The notes under the pieces: model-generated
What the model was told of the DNA's origin: nothing
Seen by the model: only the letters and a program-made list of their open reading frames with translations
The model's database searches: none
Shown: positions 43,123-54,280 of the stretch, piece by piece
Position numbering within the stretch: position 1 is the first letter of the stretch
Layout of the letters: every line of letters starts with the position of its first letter
Assembly: GCA_015680685.1 (NCBI GenBank)
Contig: MNCI01008335.1
Span: 808,233 to 872,232, forward strand
Direction: 5' to 3'
DNA: 64,000 bases
Origin: Gnetum montanum
Lineage: Eukaryota > Streptophyta > Gnetopsida > Gnetales > Gnetaceae
Program-made: the position numbers and the translations under genes

Positions 43123-46100
43123 ATTAAGGACATGAATTTAAAAAGTAAAATGATCGGGGAGATTTAATGTTGGAAATTGCAAGTGCAAATACGTTTTTTC
43201 ACAAGTAGGTAGAGCATTTAATCACATGTAAGACTAGCATAGATAAAACACAAATCAACTATTTTTTGTTGTGTAATAGAGGTTTAGCCATTTGTGAAGT
43301 CTAGAAAGTGATATATGGAGAAGCCTTACAACTTACCACTTAGCAATACAAAGTTTCAAAGGTGGTAAGATAAAAGAGATAGAACATATAAAGGAAGAAA
43401 TGTTTGATTTTCTCAATCCACAACTTATGAAATTTATATGTTTGGAATCGTCAAAAAATTCTCTACAAGATAAAAAACAATCTATGCAGAAGACACCTAA
43501 ATTCTTGAATTATATTGAGCTCTTTCCAAGTTGTTAAAAATAACAACAATTTTGATAGCGTAATTATTTGAGATTGTAATTCCTAGAACAATGAGGCTTT
43601 AATCGTGAAATTTTAATGAAAGGTTCCTATTGATGTTGGGTTTCAAATAAATTAAGAGTCACATGAAACTATTTTGAGATGAGAAATATACTTGATTCTT
43701 TCATTGTCATTTGTTTTGGCAAAGTTTTTGAGATGCAAAAAGTCATCCAATTTGCAAAGATTATATCTTTTAATTTGTATCAAATTCTTAAATGAAATTT
43801 GGATTAAATGTATCAAAGGTTATCAAGTTTGAAATAAAATTGGAATCACTAAAAAATGTTAAGAAATCACAAAGATATGGTTGAAATAGTGTATACCATT
43901 TTTTTCACCAATATGATAAAGAAAAATTATATTGTTTATGATTATGATGGGGTGAAAATGCAATAAATGTCAAATCATAATTGCGAGTGGTATCTGAGAG
44001 TCAAATCATAATTGCAAATTATAAACATAGTATGGGCAATAATACAACAATTAAGGCTTTAATTTTATGTCTACAATACATCATAAAATAATTTTATTAT
44101 GTATTTAGGATCATATTAATTACATTTTCCTATCAAATACTTACAAATTCTTGTAGGAAGGGCATGTCCCTTAATTTTTCATTATTAAATTTAAATTTTT
44201 AATATAAAATTTTCAACATATGAAGCATAAAAAACATGTTGTAAGGCTCATGATGATCTTATTAATTAATTTGTTTTTATCTTTTACCTTAATATAACTT
44301 TTTCCTTTTTCAATTGTCTTATCCCCATTCCTGAATGGTATCGTTTTGTAACTAATGTAGTAATTATTTTAAAAAGACTATTAATGAAATGACATGGTGT
44401 AATTATGGGCATGTCTTTGAAGGAAACCTTTAAAGGTTGACTTGAGACATTGATATAGGTAGCTTACATGTTGTATCAGTATCGAGTTGTGGGGCTAGTA
44501 GTGGTGAGTAATGAGAGTCAAATAAAGTGGAATAGGAAGGGACTTAATTACTGTAACGAACCACTTCTCCTTGAGTTTTTGCGTTAATGATTATAGTAGT
44601 CTTTTTGTGTGTTTGTGTGCATGTTTTGTTAACAAGTTGTGTGTGTGCTTTGGTGGAAAAGGCTAATTGGAATAGTAATGAATTTGTTGACCAGATTTTT
44701 TTATATGTATTATGATTAAATGTGTAAATACTTTATGCATAAGAAATATGATTTAAAATACATGCTGGGAATGTTTTAAAATAATAATAATAAATAATAT
44801 TGGGGAAAACAAAGACGCTAAAGAAACAAAATGAAAACAGGGGACAATACTCTAAGGTGTGCCTCAAGAGCTAAAGCAAGTATGTTGAGATGCAAAAGAA
44901 TGCTCATATTGAGGAACTTGCCCTATGAATCAAGTTGGATGAACCTGACCCATGAATCAAGGATACTTTGTACAAATACTATAGCTTTATATTTTATTTT
45001 ATCTAAATGTGATGCATTGCTCTTTTTAGTTTAAAATAGTGGAGTATAAGTACCCTCTCCATTGCTATAGAAAGGTCAGGTGATGACCTTTCAAGGATCG
45101 TAAGATGATGAGAAAATTCACATTATTGATGACCTTAAAAAGAAGGTGCCTTATTTAATTATGTATCTTGAATTGCCCTTATCATGAATCTATTTGAAAA
45201 CTCTTTCCTTGCACCTTATGACAATTTTGAATGATAAAGAGATAAATATTATGTTGGAATGTTCAAGAGGAATTGAACCTGAGATCTAGCAAAATTTGAA
45301 TTCTAAAATATCAAAAATTGTTGATTTAGGAAATGAACCTGCAACCTGTGGATGTACATACTTTATTGATTTTATTATAGTGATCATGAAGAGAAGTGAA
45401 CTCATGATCCATTGTTGGAGAGAGAGAGAGAGAACTTTAAAAAGAAAGAAAAGAATATGAACAGTCTCCAACAAGTCAGTTACAAGAAACCAAATAAAAG
45501 AATACGAACAATCCCCAACAAGTTAGTTACAAAAAACCAAAGAAAAGAATACGAATAGTCTCCAATAAGTCAGTTACAAGAAACCATTCATTATCCCTTA
45601 TTCCACCTACAAATAGGAAGAGGAGGAGAGGAAAAAAAAAGACACACACAAGGCAAAAGTAGCTTTGCAGAACATAAAAAGAAAAAAAACGAAGGATACA
45701 TCAACAAGGAGTGTGGCTACGAAGGGAGAGAAGACTATCACTGCTACAAGAGATAACAAAGAGAAAGAAAACAAGTGCGGCATAGCAATCCAATATTCAG
45801 ATAATTCCTCCTAGTAAGCAAGATATCTAAGCAAGGAGGTAAAATGATCCATCTTTGTTATGTTTGATAATGGCTAGCAAGTGCTGATTTTCTCAAACTT
45901 TTCTCTTCTTGCTTGTCTAACCAGCTTCACAATGCTTGTATGAAAATATCAAGATTGTTGTTGTAAGCTTAGACTTATTGTTTGGATCTCTCCACCCGTC
46001 CTCTGCACTCTCTTACCTAAATGATTTGGATGAGAGTTGTTTTTGTAATGATTCAGAAACACCCATAATGATTTGGGGCATTTTTGGCAAATGATTGCCA

Positions 46101-46572
46101 ATAGGGGCTATGGTTTCCTAATATGAGGATTAGTACCACTGGTAGAGTGTGAGAGTATCCTTGGGCCCATCAATAATTATGAATTGTTGAATTCTTAGAT
46201 TTTGGTAGGAATTCGGTTGATAAACCCTCCCCTTTTGAATGCATAAATCTTGGATCTGAATCTTGAATTATACCTCTTTTTCCTATACCTTCTCAAGTCT
46301 GATTTTAATATCTTTCTATAAGTTGATGGAGTGGGGAAAAACCTAGGATGTTAATTTATGGTTGTGATCTATCTATTCTCTGCTATTGAAAGATGAATTT
46401 CCTGATTAAATAATTACTTGTAAAATGGTTACAATAGTTAAATTCAAATTTTGTTTTTGTATGTGGCTGGAAATTATAAAATATTATTATGTGATTGAAC
46501 AAATATGAGATTATTAATTTATCTGCTTATGTGGTCATTTCTTTGGTTTTCAAATGTGTAAATGATTCCAAT
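43123..46572. other. AT-rich intergenic region, no gene; may contain the outer part of an old LTR
   Basis: No coding sequence recognised. A TGTAACGAACCAC at 44552, preceded by ATTAC, looks like a Ty3-type LTR start. It could be the beginning of the LTR whose end (TGTTACA, 53485-53491) lies beyond element D; that LTR would be about 2.3 kb without D. This is inference only. A 47-bp tandem repeat lies at 45451-45585 and a (GA)n tract at 45418-45432. Confidence 0.4.
45451..45585 (+). repeat. Tandem repeat, 47-bp unit, about 2.9 copies
   Basis: Units begin at 45451, 45498 and 45545 with AAGAATA(T/C)GAA(C/T)A; they share the 'caa(c/t)aagt(c/t)agttacaa(g/a)aaacca' core. Short, local minisatellite. 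Confidence 0.9.
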
Positions 46573-47525
46573 TGATGAGTGGCAAGATACCCCTACACTC
46601 AACCATATGAAACGAGCGTAGCACACGCAATCCGGTCAAACTCCGCAGACGAACTAGTTGTGGCACCTAAACAGTTATCCTTAGGTCGCAGTTTGTTATC
46701 TTCCCACCTGGCCTAGTATTATATTTGTCACGTATGGTTTAGTCCAGAGTGAGGTGTATGATGTGTTCCTAATTCTAACACTACTCTTGAAGGTAGTGGA
46801 AAATAATATTAACTAAGCTAAGCTAGGAGGAAAAGGGTAAGAAAATCTAATCTAGCCTAAGTGCGACAAGCAACCGATTCCTTGATCAACTGTACACATC
46901 TTGGACTTCATGCACGACTACCATTGGGATTACCAAGCGTACATCCTAGGTACACCACTAGGATTACCAAGCACAGATCCCAGATACGCCACTAGGTTAC
47001 CAAGCGCAGATCCTAGCTACACCACTGGGATACTAAGCAGTCACACTTAAATGCTCGTAATCAAGCCGTACTCATTCCGCGATCTAGGAGTTTAAGGGTG
47101 AGAGAGAGAAAATAGTAAATAACATTAAATAAACAAACAAACAAATAAATAACAAAGTAAATGCTGCAATGATGAAGTAATCTCGATCTTTCTTGCCGAT
47201 CATGTGCATGTCCAAGTACGACACACTCGAATAAATACACCGTACAATTACATTCACCACACTACGGGCAAACACAGGAAAAAAATCTAACTCTGGAGGG
47301 ATCAAACTGCTAGAGCTTTGCTACTTCTAACTCTTAACTACCAAACAAGGGAGAGCCGCCTCTTATTTATAGATATGGTGGCGCACTGCAATATCACGTA
47401 CGCGATATCATGTATGCGATATCACGTACGTGATATCGCGACCCATGCAATATCGTGGCTACTAATACAACAGAGCTATGATATCATGGCTGCGATATCA
47501 CAGTCAGCAAATTCATGACTCATCA
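46573..47525 (-). repeat. 3' LTR of element D
   Basis: 953 bp. Contains about four tandem units of roughly 33 bp around 'gattaccaagcgcagatcctag' (46917-47040), a TATA box on the sense strand near 47363-47372 and a cluster of GATATC/AATATC palindromes upstream of it in transcription sense (47391-47505). Confidence 0.95.
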
Positions 47526-47543
47526 TACCCCCACGACTGAATG
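47526..47543 (-). promoter_or_regulatory. Polypurine tract region of element D
   Basis: The sense strand reads TTCAGTCGTGGGGGTA directly before the 3' LTR start TGATGAGTC. Matches the site in element C. Confidence 0.7.
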
Positions 47544-47694
47544 AAAACTCGTCCTCGAGTTAAAGTGAGAACAAGCACCATTGATTACACAGTGGATAGG
47601 TATGGGATTATTGACTGACTAGAATGGATTCATGCCGTAGTGTGGAGTGAGACAAAACACAAAAGAAAATCTTATGATTACAAAATAGTGGAAC

Positions 47695-48290
47695 TCATGT
47701 AGTTTCTGGTGGCGGTGGCTCCTCCATGGGTCTCTTTCCCTTTTCTTGTGCTCCAAGTCTTGAGATTTGATGGCGTTGAAGTATGGCCTGGAGTTTCTCC
47801 TCTTGTAAGGCCTTGAGTGCCTTGGCATACATGTAAGTTTGCGCTTGTGCCATAGAGGCATCCCAATCAACCTTCTCTTTTTCGTCCGCCACCCTTTTAT
47901 TCTCTGTCAACAGTTTATTAAGTTGCTTTGTTCTAAAAGTGTCCAGCTGGTTTTGAGCAACCCTTGGCCCTGTATTCGGAAGGTTTAATACTTCCGAAAT
48001 GGCTTGAATAGAGAAATCAATAGTCACACCACAAATGTTAACCATGGTGCCTTTTGCTTTATTATGCCAAAATTGGTACGTTTCCCCTTAGTACTAGGCA
48101 CCACTTTCAGAGAGGGTATCTCCTACTTCTGCCTGCCCAGATCGTACGATAGGAGGATCTTCTTGATGAACGCTAAATGATTGTTCCTCCTGTTCTGCAT
48201 GTTGTCCGGTAGGATCTTGTCTTCCACCTCTCCGAGATCGTTCGATCGCACCTTGAGCAGGACCTTCCTATTATCCACGTTTCAGGACCA
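47695..48290 (-). pseudogene. Extra ORF of element D
   Basis: The intact part, 47695-48045, encodes 116 residues: MVNICGVTIDFSIQAISEVL, then a Lys/Glu/Gln-rich coiled-coil-like stretch and a basic Pro-ended tail (KGKRPMEEPPPPETT). Sense-strand sequence upstream to about 48290 continues the frame with two stops (EDPPIVRSGQAEVGDTLSES, YQFWHNKAKGT), so the original ORF was longer. The first block matches element A at about 410-465. A resemblance to 'putative plant transposon protein' domains is suggested, most clearly by the copy in A. The coiled tail is not seen in A. Confidence 0.55.
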
Positions 48291-48299
48291 ATTGTTAGT

Positions 48300-50150
48300 A
48301 AGGTTGTTACCAAAGTTCAGTTATACCTTACTACTTGCCTTAATAGATTTACTTTATTTCCGTGTGATGTTAATTATTGGAAGAATGTGTCCCCAAAATA
48401 TTATAATGTTGAGTCTTCTTTGCTTAGGTGGTTTCCAAATTTAATTTTCTGGTATAACTAAGGGGATAAAATTGTTTTTGACACATTCTACTCTTAATTT
48501 TAGAACTAATTACCCTTAAAGATGTCCTTTGGGCGATGATGAATTTCAAAAAATTTATGCACTAAAATTTATGCACTATTCGGCATGTGCCCCCTCCCCC
48601 ACGACTAAGTTGAACACTCCAGGGTTAAGTAGGTTTAGACAGAATGAAAATCGAAGTACCAGCGAGCGAGATATAGGTATAAAAGCAAGGGTCTCACAAT
48701 CGCAAGCCGTAGAGAAAAAAATCGAAAAACTCCCCCGCATGAATAGTGGGAAATGATGGCAAGTGTTGCGGGGAGGTCACGTATATATATTTTCATCAAA
48801 GTTAGGGCACTTAGAGAATGTACCAAATTTTTAATATTTCTTTGAAATTAAACAATATAAACTAAGGACATCTAAACAATTGTTAAAGGGTTCTAGGGTA
48901 ATTCAACTAGTTCTGAAGGCATGAAAATTTTGATGGTGTGGGATTAATCAATAAGGACCTCGGATGGTAGAGAAAAAGGCTATGTGATGGTAATAAGGAA
49001 AAGAAAATTATAAAAAATTAAGCTGAGGGTAAGAAATTGTGTGTTCTAGCTAGAGAATTAATGAAGATTAGAACAAAATTACACAAGTGGGTCCTCCCCA
49101 AAGTAGGTTTCAACCTATTATGCCCTTGTGTAGTCATACTTAAAGTGTTCGTGGGCACTAGAAGGGTTAATTGTAATCTGCACTAACTCCACAAAACACA
49201 CACATGTAAATATCACCGGAATGAGATGAAAATTTTATGTTACATGGGTCACGAGCTACAATTACACGAACAATGAGATAAGACGAACTATAGAAGGGGA
49301 TCGTAGAGATTGGGACATGAGGTATCTGACCTAGGGCACAATGAATCCTACGTGTAAAACATGATTAAGGTGTCATTAACCCATCGTTCCAAGATCAGGA
49401 CCAAGTCCATCCGTCTAAACAGTGACATCGCATTGTTTTATCCCATGATGAACAACTATGAGAGTACCATAACAACAAGGCGTACGATCACTTGGTGTTT
49501 AGTACAAGGGAGGAGTGATTTTTTTTTATGGCACTTCCTTTTTTCTTTTTCTCTCTTTTTCTTTCTATTCACTTGACTGAATCCAGAGAAGCCACCAACC
49601 TTCAGGCATGGGTGCATGTCTTTCCAGTGGGACCCCCTAGAACAGCGTTTGATTTTCAAGTGCCCTTTTTGATTACTCTTACTCCCATTTTTCATTAGAT
49701 CTACAAGGATCTTAGTACAACCATATTGCATGATAACTTCCACAGATTTCACCAAAGAAAATCCACAAGTGCGCTTGATGTCACACCCTAATCATTCCCT
49801 CTTGGTCCATCCTTTTTCATTCTGAGTACAATGAACACAAAATTAATTTTAAGTTTTAGAAATTTCAAGAATATCAATGTACCCATGAACAGACCCTCTT
49901 ATTTATAGAGTGGATGAGTGGATGTAGTGGGCTCACTGTTTCAAATAATTGGTCACTCATGACTTAATAACATAAAACACACCTCAACCAACAATCCATA
50001 TGAGTGTTTTATTCGTAGATGAGATTACTTACAAAAACGTGAAAATACAAAATACACAAAAAGATAAAACAAAAAGTTGAAAAATTAAAAACTAAAAAAC
50101 AAAAAGTTGAAAAATTAAAGAAAATGAAAAATATTTATTAATCCTACTTG
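48300..50150 (-). other. Conserved non-coding internal region of element D
   Basis: Parallels 890-2842 of element A block by block. The strongest blocks are 49083-49127, 49470-49520 and 49587-49640. Poly(T) and CT-rich tracts near 49519-49570 recur at the same place in A (2243-2310). No coding sense found. Confidence 0.65.
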
Positions 50151-50153
50151 TCA

Positions 50154-52130
50154 TTAAAATAGGGGATATCCCCCATAACTAAACGGTTGAGTATCGCAAG
50201 GATTAATAAATGGGACATAAGGATCCTTGCATATTGGAAGTATTGAAATCGGTCCATACTTATCCCCTTGGATTTCACACACTTCATAATAAGCATAGTG
50301 GGGCACTTCATACGATGTAGTTCCCGGATAACGAGTTGACCCACTATGATGTTGGTGACCATTAGATGGTATGCAAGGATTAGGATGATGCCTCCCATAG
50401 TTGTGTTCATTGGGCCGTATAGTTGTTGGAGTGTAAGTCGGTGGCCCTAATGAAGTTACATGAGGCACTGGGTTCGAAGGTAAGGGTGCACCACATTGTT
50501 GGACTTGTGCTGTGTTGGAAGGTGCAGTGGCCTCGGAATTGTGTTGTCCCTTCCTACGGCCGTGTTTAAAGAAAGGACGCTTTTGATGTTGAGGAGGCTT
50601 CTCACTGCTATTAGTAGCAATAGCACAAGTGTTGTTCATGGGTTACGGTGGTACAAACACCTTAGGAATAGTTGGTGGCACTATGGAAGGAGGGAAAGGA
50701 TAAGAATGTTGAAAGTTAGGAGGAGTATAAGGTGCACAAGGTGGTGGTTGTGTTGGAGGTATGGGTTGATAGTATTATGAAGAATGGTATTGTGGTGAGA
50801 TAGAGTATGGTGGCCCGAATGGAGAAACAAGATGTTGAATGTGATAAGCATTTGAGTTCGGAAAATGTGAAGGGTGCCTCCAGTCTAAGGGTATTCTCCC
50901 CCACGACTGGGATTGTTGCCACTGTGGTCGAACACAGTATCTCTGTACGAACTCTGGATGTAATGTATTTCCCCAATGCTCCTGTAGATGTAACAATATT
51001 GGGCATTGGCCCTTGGGGTGATCGTACAGGCATATGTTGCATTCATACGTATGATTGGCAGTTGAGCACTTATTCCCTTTATTCTTCTTTTCCGAATGTC
51101 TACTATTTTTTCTTGCTTCTTGGGTTGTCAAAACTCTATCTCCAATGGTGTTGATATATTCTCCACACTTTTGATTCATCCATTCCAACATTTTATTGAT
51201 CTTTGCCTCGGCTTCTTCTAACGATTGTTGTATTGGCAAAGATGATGTTTCCACCTTGAGATTTGTTGCTTTCTCCTTGTTATGATCGTGGACCTTTGTT
51301 GAGTTAAAATTTTGGTCCCGTTGATGTTTTTCAACACTCTCCCATCTAGCTAATTCTCCTTCTTCTTTTGCTACCTACTTAATAAGCTCTTGGATTTGAT
51401 GAGTTCGTAGGTTGTATAGTTGACCTTGGGCATATACTCCTAAGGTCTCTCTTGTTTCATTACGTAGCCCATCAATAATATGATACATTAGCCTTTCCTC
51501 GGAAAACCCATGGCCTGGACAGTTGTTTAACAGTGCATAATACCTTTCTAAGGCCATGTCCAAGGGTTCATGTTTTGCTTGTTTCCATCCTTGGATTTGT
51601 TTCCTCAAGGCTGACACTCGTGCGTAGGTTTGATATTTTTCGTTAAATACTTCTACCATTGTTGACCAGCGTTGTATTGAATTTGGTTTTAACGATCTAT
51701 ACCATACTTTAGCTTGGCCAACGAGTGTCATAGGAAAGAGCTTAAGTTTTTGTCAACTGTTATCAATGTTGTTCTAGGTGCAGGCATCGTAGAAGGCTAG
51801 TAAATGTTGGTGCGGATCTAAGTCATAGCCTCCTAAAAATTTGGGAAATTTATTTAAATCGAGCCTGGGTAGTCGGCTCTCTTTACGATGCCTATGTGAA
51901 ATTCGAATAGCCTCTTGTATTTGCGTTAAGCTTGTAGTGGCCAGTGGGGGTTCATCGTCATCGGGTAAGTTAGGCTTTCGTGCGTTGGGATGACGTTGCT
52001 TTTGTTGATGTTTATAAGAAACCCCCGCCTCAGATTATGTACTCCAATCTTCCTCATCATATGGTTCGTTGGTTCTCCAATGAACTTCCTCACTAAGTGT
52101 GGTGTTATTATTATCTTGTAGGAGAGACAT
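50154..52130 (-). pseudogene. gag: gag of element D
   Basis: The start at 52130-52128 reads MSLLQDNNNTTLSEEVHWRT. The capsid-like part (51375-51960) has LVGQAKVWYRSLKPNSIQRW, NEKYQTYARVSALRKQIQGW and ERYYALLNNCPGHGF. 50775-51254 holds a knuckle CNICLYDHPKGQCP (CX2CX3HX4C) and a Gln/Ser/His tail. 50154-50639 is a His/Pro/Tyr-rich C-terminal extension ending FSYGGYPLF, also present in A. A few stops separate these parts. The basic Arg/His domain of C and E is short or missing here. Confidence 0.85.
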
Positions 52131-52256
52131 TGTTGTGAAATTGTGTGTGAATTTATGTGTGACTTCTTAATAATTATTTCTTTTTTCTAAGAGATATATT
52201 GTTAAGTTCTTTACAGCGACCTTGTATGATATAACTAATCTAGATAACCAGCACCA

Positions 52257-52275
52257 TCCCCGGCAACGGCGCCAA
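52257..52275 (-). promoter_or_regulatory. Primer-binding site of element D (tRNA-Asp), intact
   Basis: The sense strand reads TTGGCGCCGTTGCCGGGGA, apparently a full match to the tRNA-Asp primer sequence used by Athila/Tat elements, the best preserved of the four family sites in this window. Confidence 0.9.
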
Positions 52276-53186
52276 TGATGAGCAGTGAGATACCCCTACA
52301 CTCAACCATACGAAACGAGCGTAGCACGCGCGATTCGGTCGAACTCCGCAGACGAACTAGTTGTGGCACCTAGACAGTTATCCTTAGGTCGTAATTCGCT
52401 GTCTTCCCACCTGGACTAGTATTATATTTGTCACGTATGGTTTAGTCCAGAGTGAGGTGTATGATGTGTTCCTAATTCTAACGCTACTCCTGAAGGTAGT
52501 GGAAAATAATATTAACTAAGCTAAGCTAGGAGGAAAAGCGTAAGAAAATCTAATCTAGCCTAAGTGCGACAAGCAACTGATTCCTTGATCAACCGTACAC
52601 ATCTTGGACTTCGTGCATGACTACCATTGGGATTACCAAGCGTAGATCCTAGGTACGTCACTAGGATTACCAAGCGCAGATCCCAAATACGCCACTGGGT
52701 TACCAAGCACAAATCCTAGCTATGCCACTAGGATACCAAGCAGTCACACTTAAATGCTTGTAATCAAGTTGTACTCGTTCCGCGATCTAGGAGTTTAAGG
52801 GTGAGAGAGAGAAAATAGTAAATAACATTAAATAAATAAACAAACAAATAAATAACAAAGTGAATGCTGCAATGATGAAGTAATCTTGATCTTTATTGCC
52901 GATCATGTGCGTGTCTAAGTACGGCACACTCAAATAAAGACACCGTACAATTACATTCATCACACTGCGGGCAGACATAGGAAAAAAATCTAACTTTAGA
53001 GAGATCAAACTACCAGAGCTTCGCTACTTCTAACTCCTAACTACAAAACAAGGGAGAGCCGCCTCTTATTTATAAATATGGCGGTGCACTGCGATATCGC
53101 GGGGGATGCGATATCGCGGCTACTGATACAACAAGGTTGTGATATCACGGCTGCGATATCACAGCCACCAAATTCATGACTCATCA
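52276..53186 (-). repeat. 5' LTR of element D
   Basis: 911 bp, highly similar to 46573-47525. It carries the same 33-bp tandem units (52618-52742), a TATA box near 53067-53075 and fewer GATATC palindromes (53089-53165) than its partner, so the two LTRs differ chiefly by repeat number and point changes. Confidence 0.95.
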
Positions 53187-53494
53187 CCAATTAAATATTT
53201 CTTTTTAGGTTGAATAATAAAAAGTTTGATTTTTTTTTTATCTAATGAATCTTGCACAAATATTTTACTATGTCAATTTCTTTTTAAAAGTATCTCTTAA
53301 TTCTTAAATTAATATTGATTGACTTGTTTCAAAGCTAGATCTAGGCATTTTTTATTTCATTTTAATTTTATAGATTGATGCTAGTTTGATTATTCTAGAA
53401 AGAAAGCCACCTAAGCATTTTCTTCTTTCAACTACTTTCTTTTGAGGGAGCTTCGGGTGCTAACTCTTGCTCCCTAGGAGTGGGTGTTACATTT

Positions 53495-53508
53495 TGGTAT
53501 CAAAACGC
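53495..53508 (+). promoter_or_regulatory. Primer-binding site of element G (initiator tRNA-Met)
   Basis: TGGTATCAAAACGC, related to TGGTATCAGAGC, three bases after an LTR end reading GGGTGTTACA. Confidence 0.6.
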
Positions 53509-53679
53509 TAGGTTTGGCTTTCTTTTACATTCCTTGAAAACTCTTATGAAGCCTAAATTTGTGCATTACTTGATGTGGTGTTGGTCTATCTTTCATATGC
53601 TACAACAAATGTTCCAACATGATTGTAATATCAAGCATCAGTCCAAGAAACGATAAGTATCATTCATTTTCAGTCTGTT

Positions 53680-54275
53680 ACCATTCTTTGACAGTGGATC
53701 AACAAATTCATTTATATCAAATTCTTTGATTAAAAGATTAGGGAGTAAAATTCATCTCTTACCATATGACAAAAGTGGAATTAGCTTTAGGTGATCATAA
53801 AGCCTTAAAATGTTTTGTGCCTAGTTGTGAAATAAGAATCATGAATCAACCTTATGTTATGAACTTCCTTGTTATGAATTTGGGATCATATGATGTGGTT
53901 TTGGGTATGGATTGGTTGGTGAAAAACAAGGCAAAAATTGATTGTGAACAAAACTACATAGAAATTAACAATGGAGAAATAAACTAGAATATTTTCTATC
54001 ATCCTTGGGATTGCTCAAGAAACATTATTTCTGCAAAACAAATGGTGCAAGAGATTAAAACTACAAAAGCAACAATTTTGGTCAAGTTGTATATAGCTAA
54101 TAGTGATAATGATTATCAACAGGAGAGGACACCACTAGACTATGTAGTTGTTAATGAATTCAAAGATGTGTTTACTAATGAGTTACTGGGAATGCCACCA
54201 AAAAGAAAGGTAGAGTTTAGGATTAAAATTCTTTTAGGGAGTGCTCAAAGGCACCATATAGAATGTCACTAGCTA
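53680..54275 (+). pseudogene. pol: Protease and RT start of element G
   Basis: FFDSGSTNSFIS (about 53680-53717) is a well-kept aspartic protease site. The frame then shifts to 53766-53987, with VMNLGSYDVVLGMDWL and KIDCEQ, the standard end of plant Ty3 protease. 54042-54272 contains VVNEFKDVFTNELLGMPPKR and a KAPYRM-like block (in another frame), the beginning of RT. Similarity ends near 54280. Confidence 0.8.
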
Positions 54276-54280
54276 AGATT

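Larger units (their letters stand above)
46573..53186 (-). mobile_element. Element D: complete non-autonomous Athila/Tat-like Ty3 retrotransposon
   Basis: LTRs 46573-47525 and 52276-53186 with the duplication CCAAT at 46568-46572 and 53187-53191. On the minus strand: perfect tRNA-Asp primer site, gag (52130 to about 50154), conserved non-coding region, extra ORF (47695 to about 48290), purine tract, 3' LTR. There is no protease, RT or integrase. Same architecture as element A, so A and D form a gag-plus-extra-ORF subfamily that must have been mobilised in trans. Confidence 0.95.

Noticed and set aside
47084-47305. A hydrophobic 73-residue frame repeated at 52787-53008
   Set aside because: Lies in the two LTRs of element D; similarity follows from LTR identity, not protein conservation.
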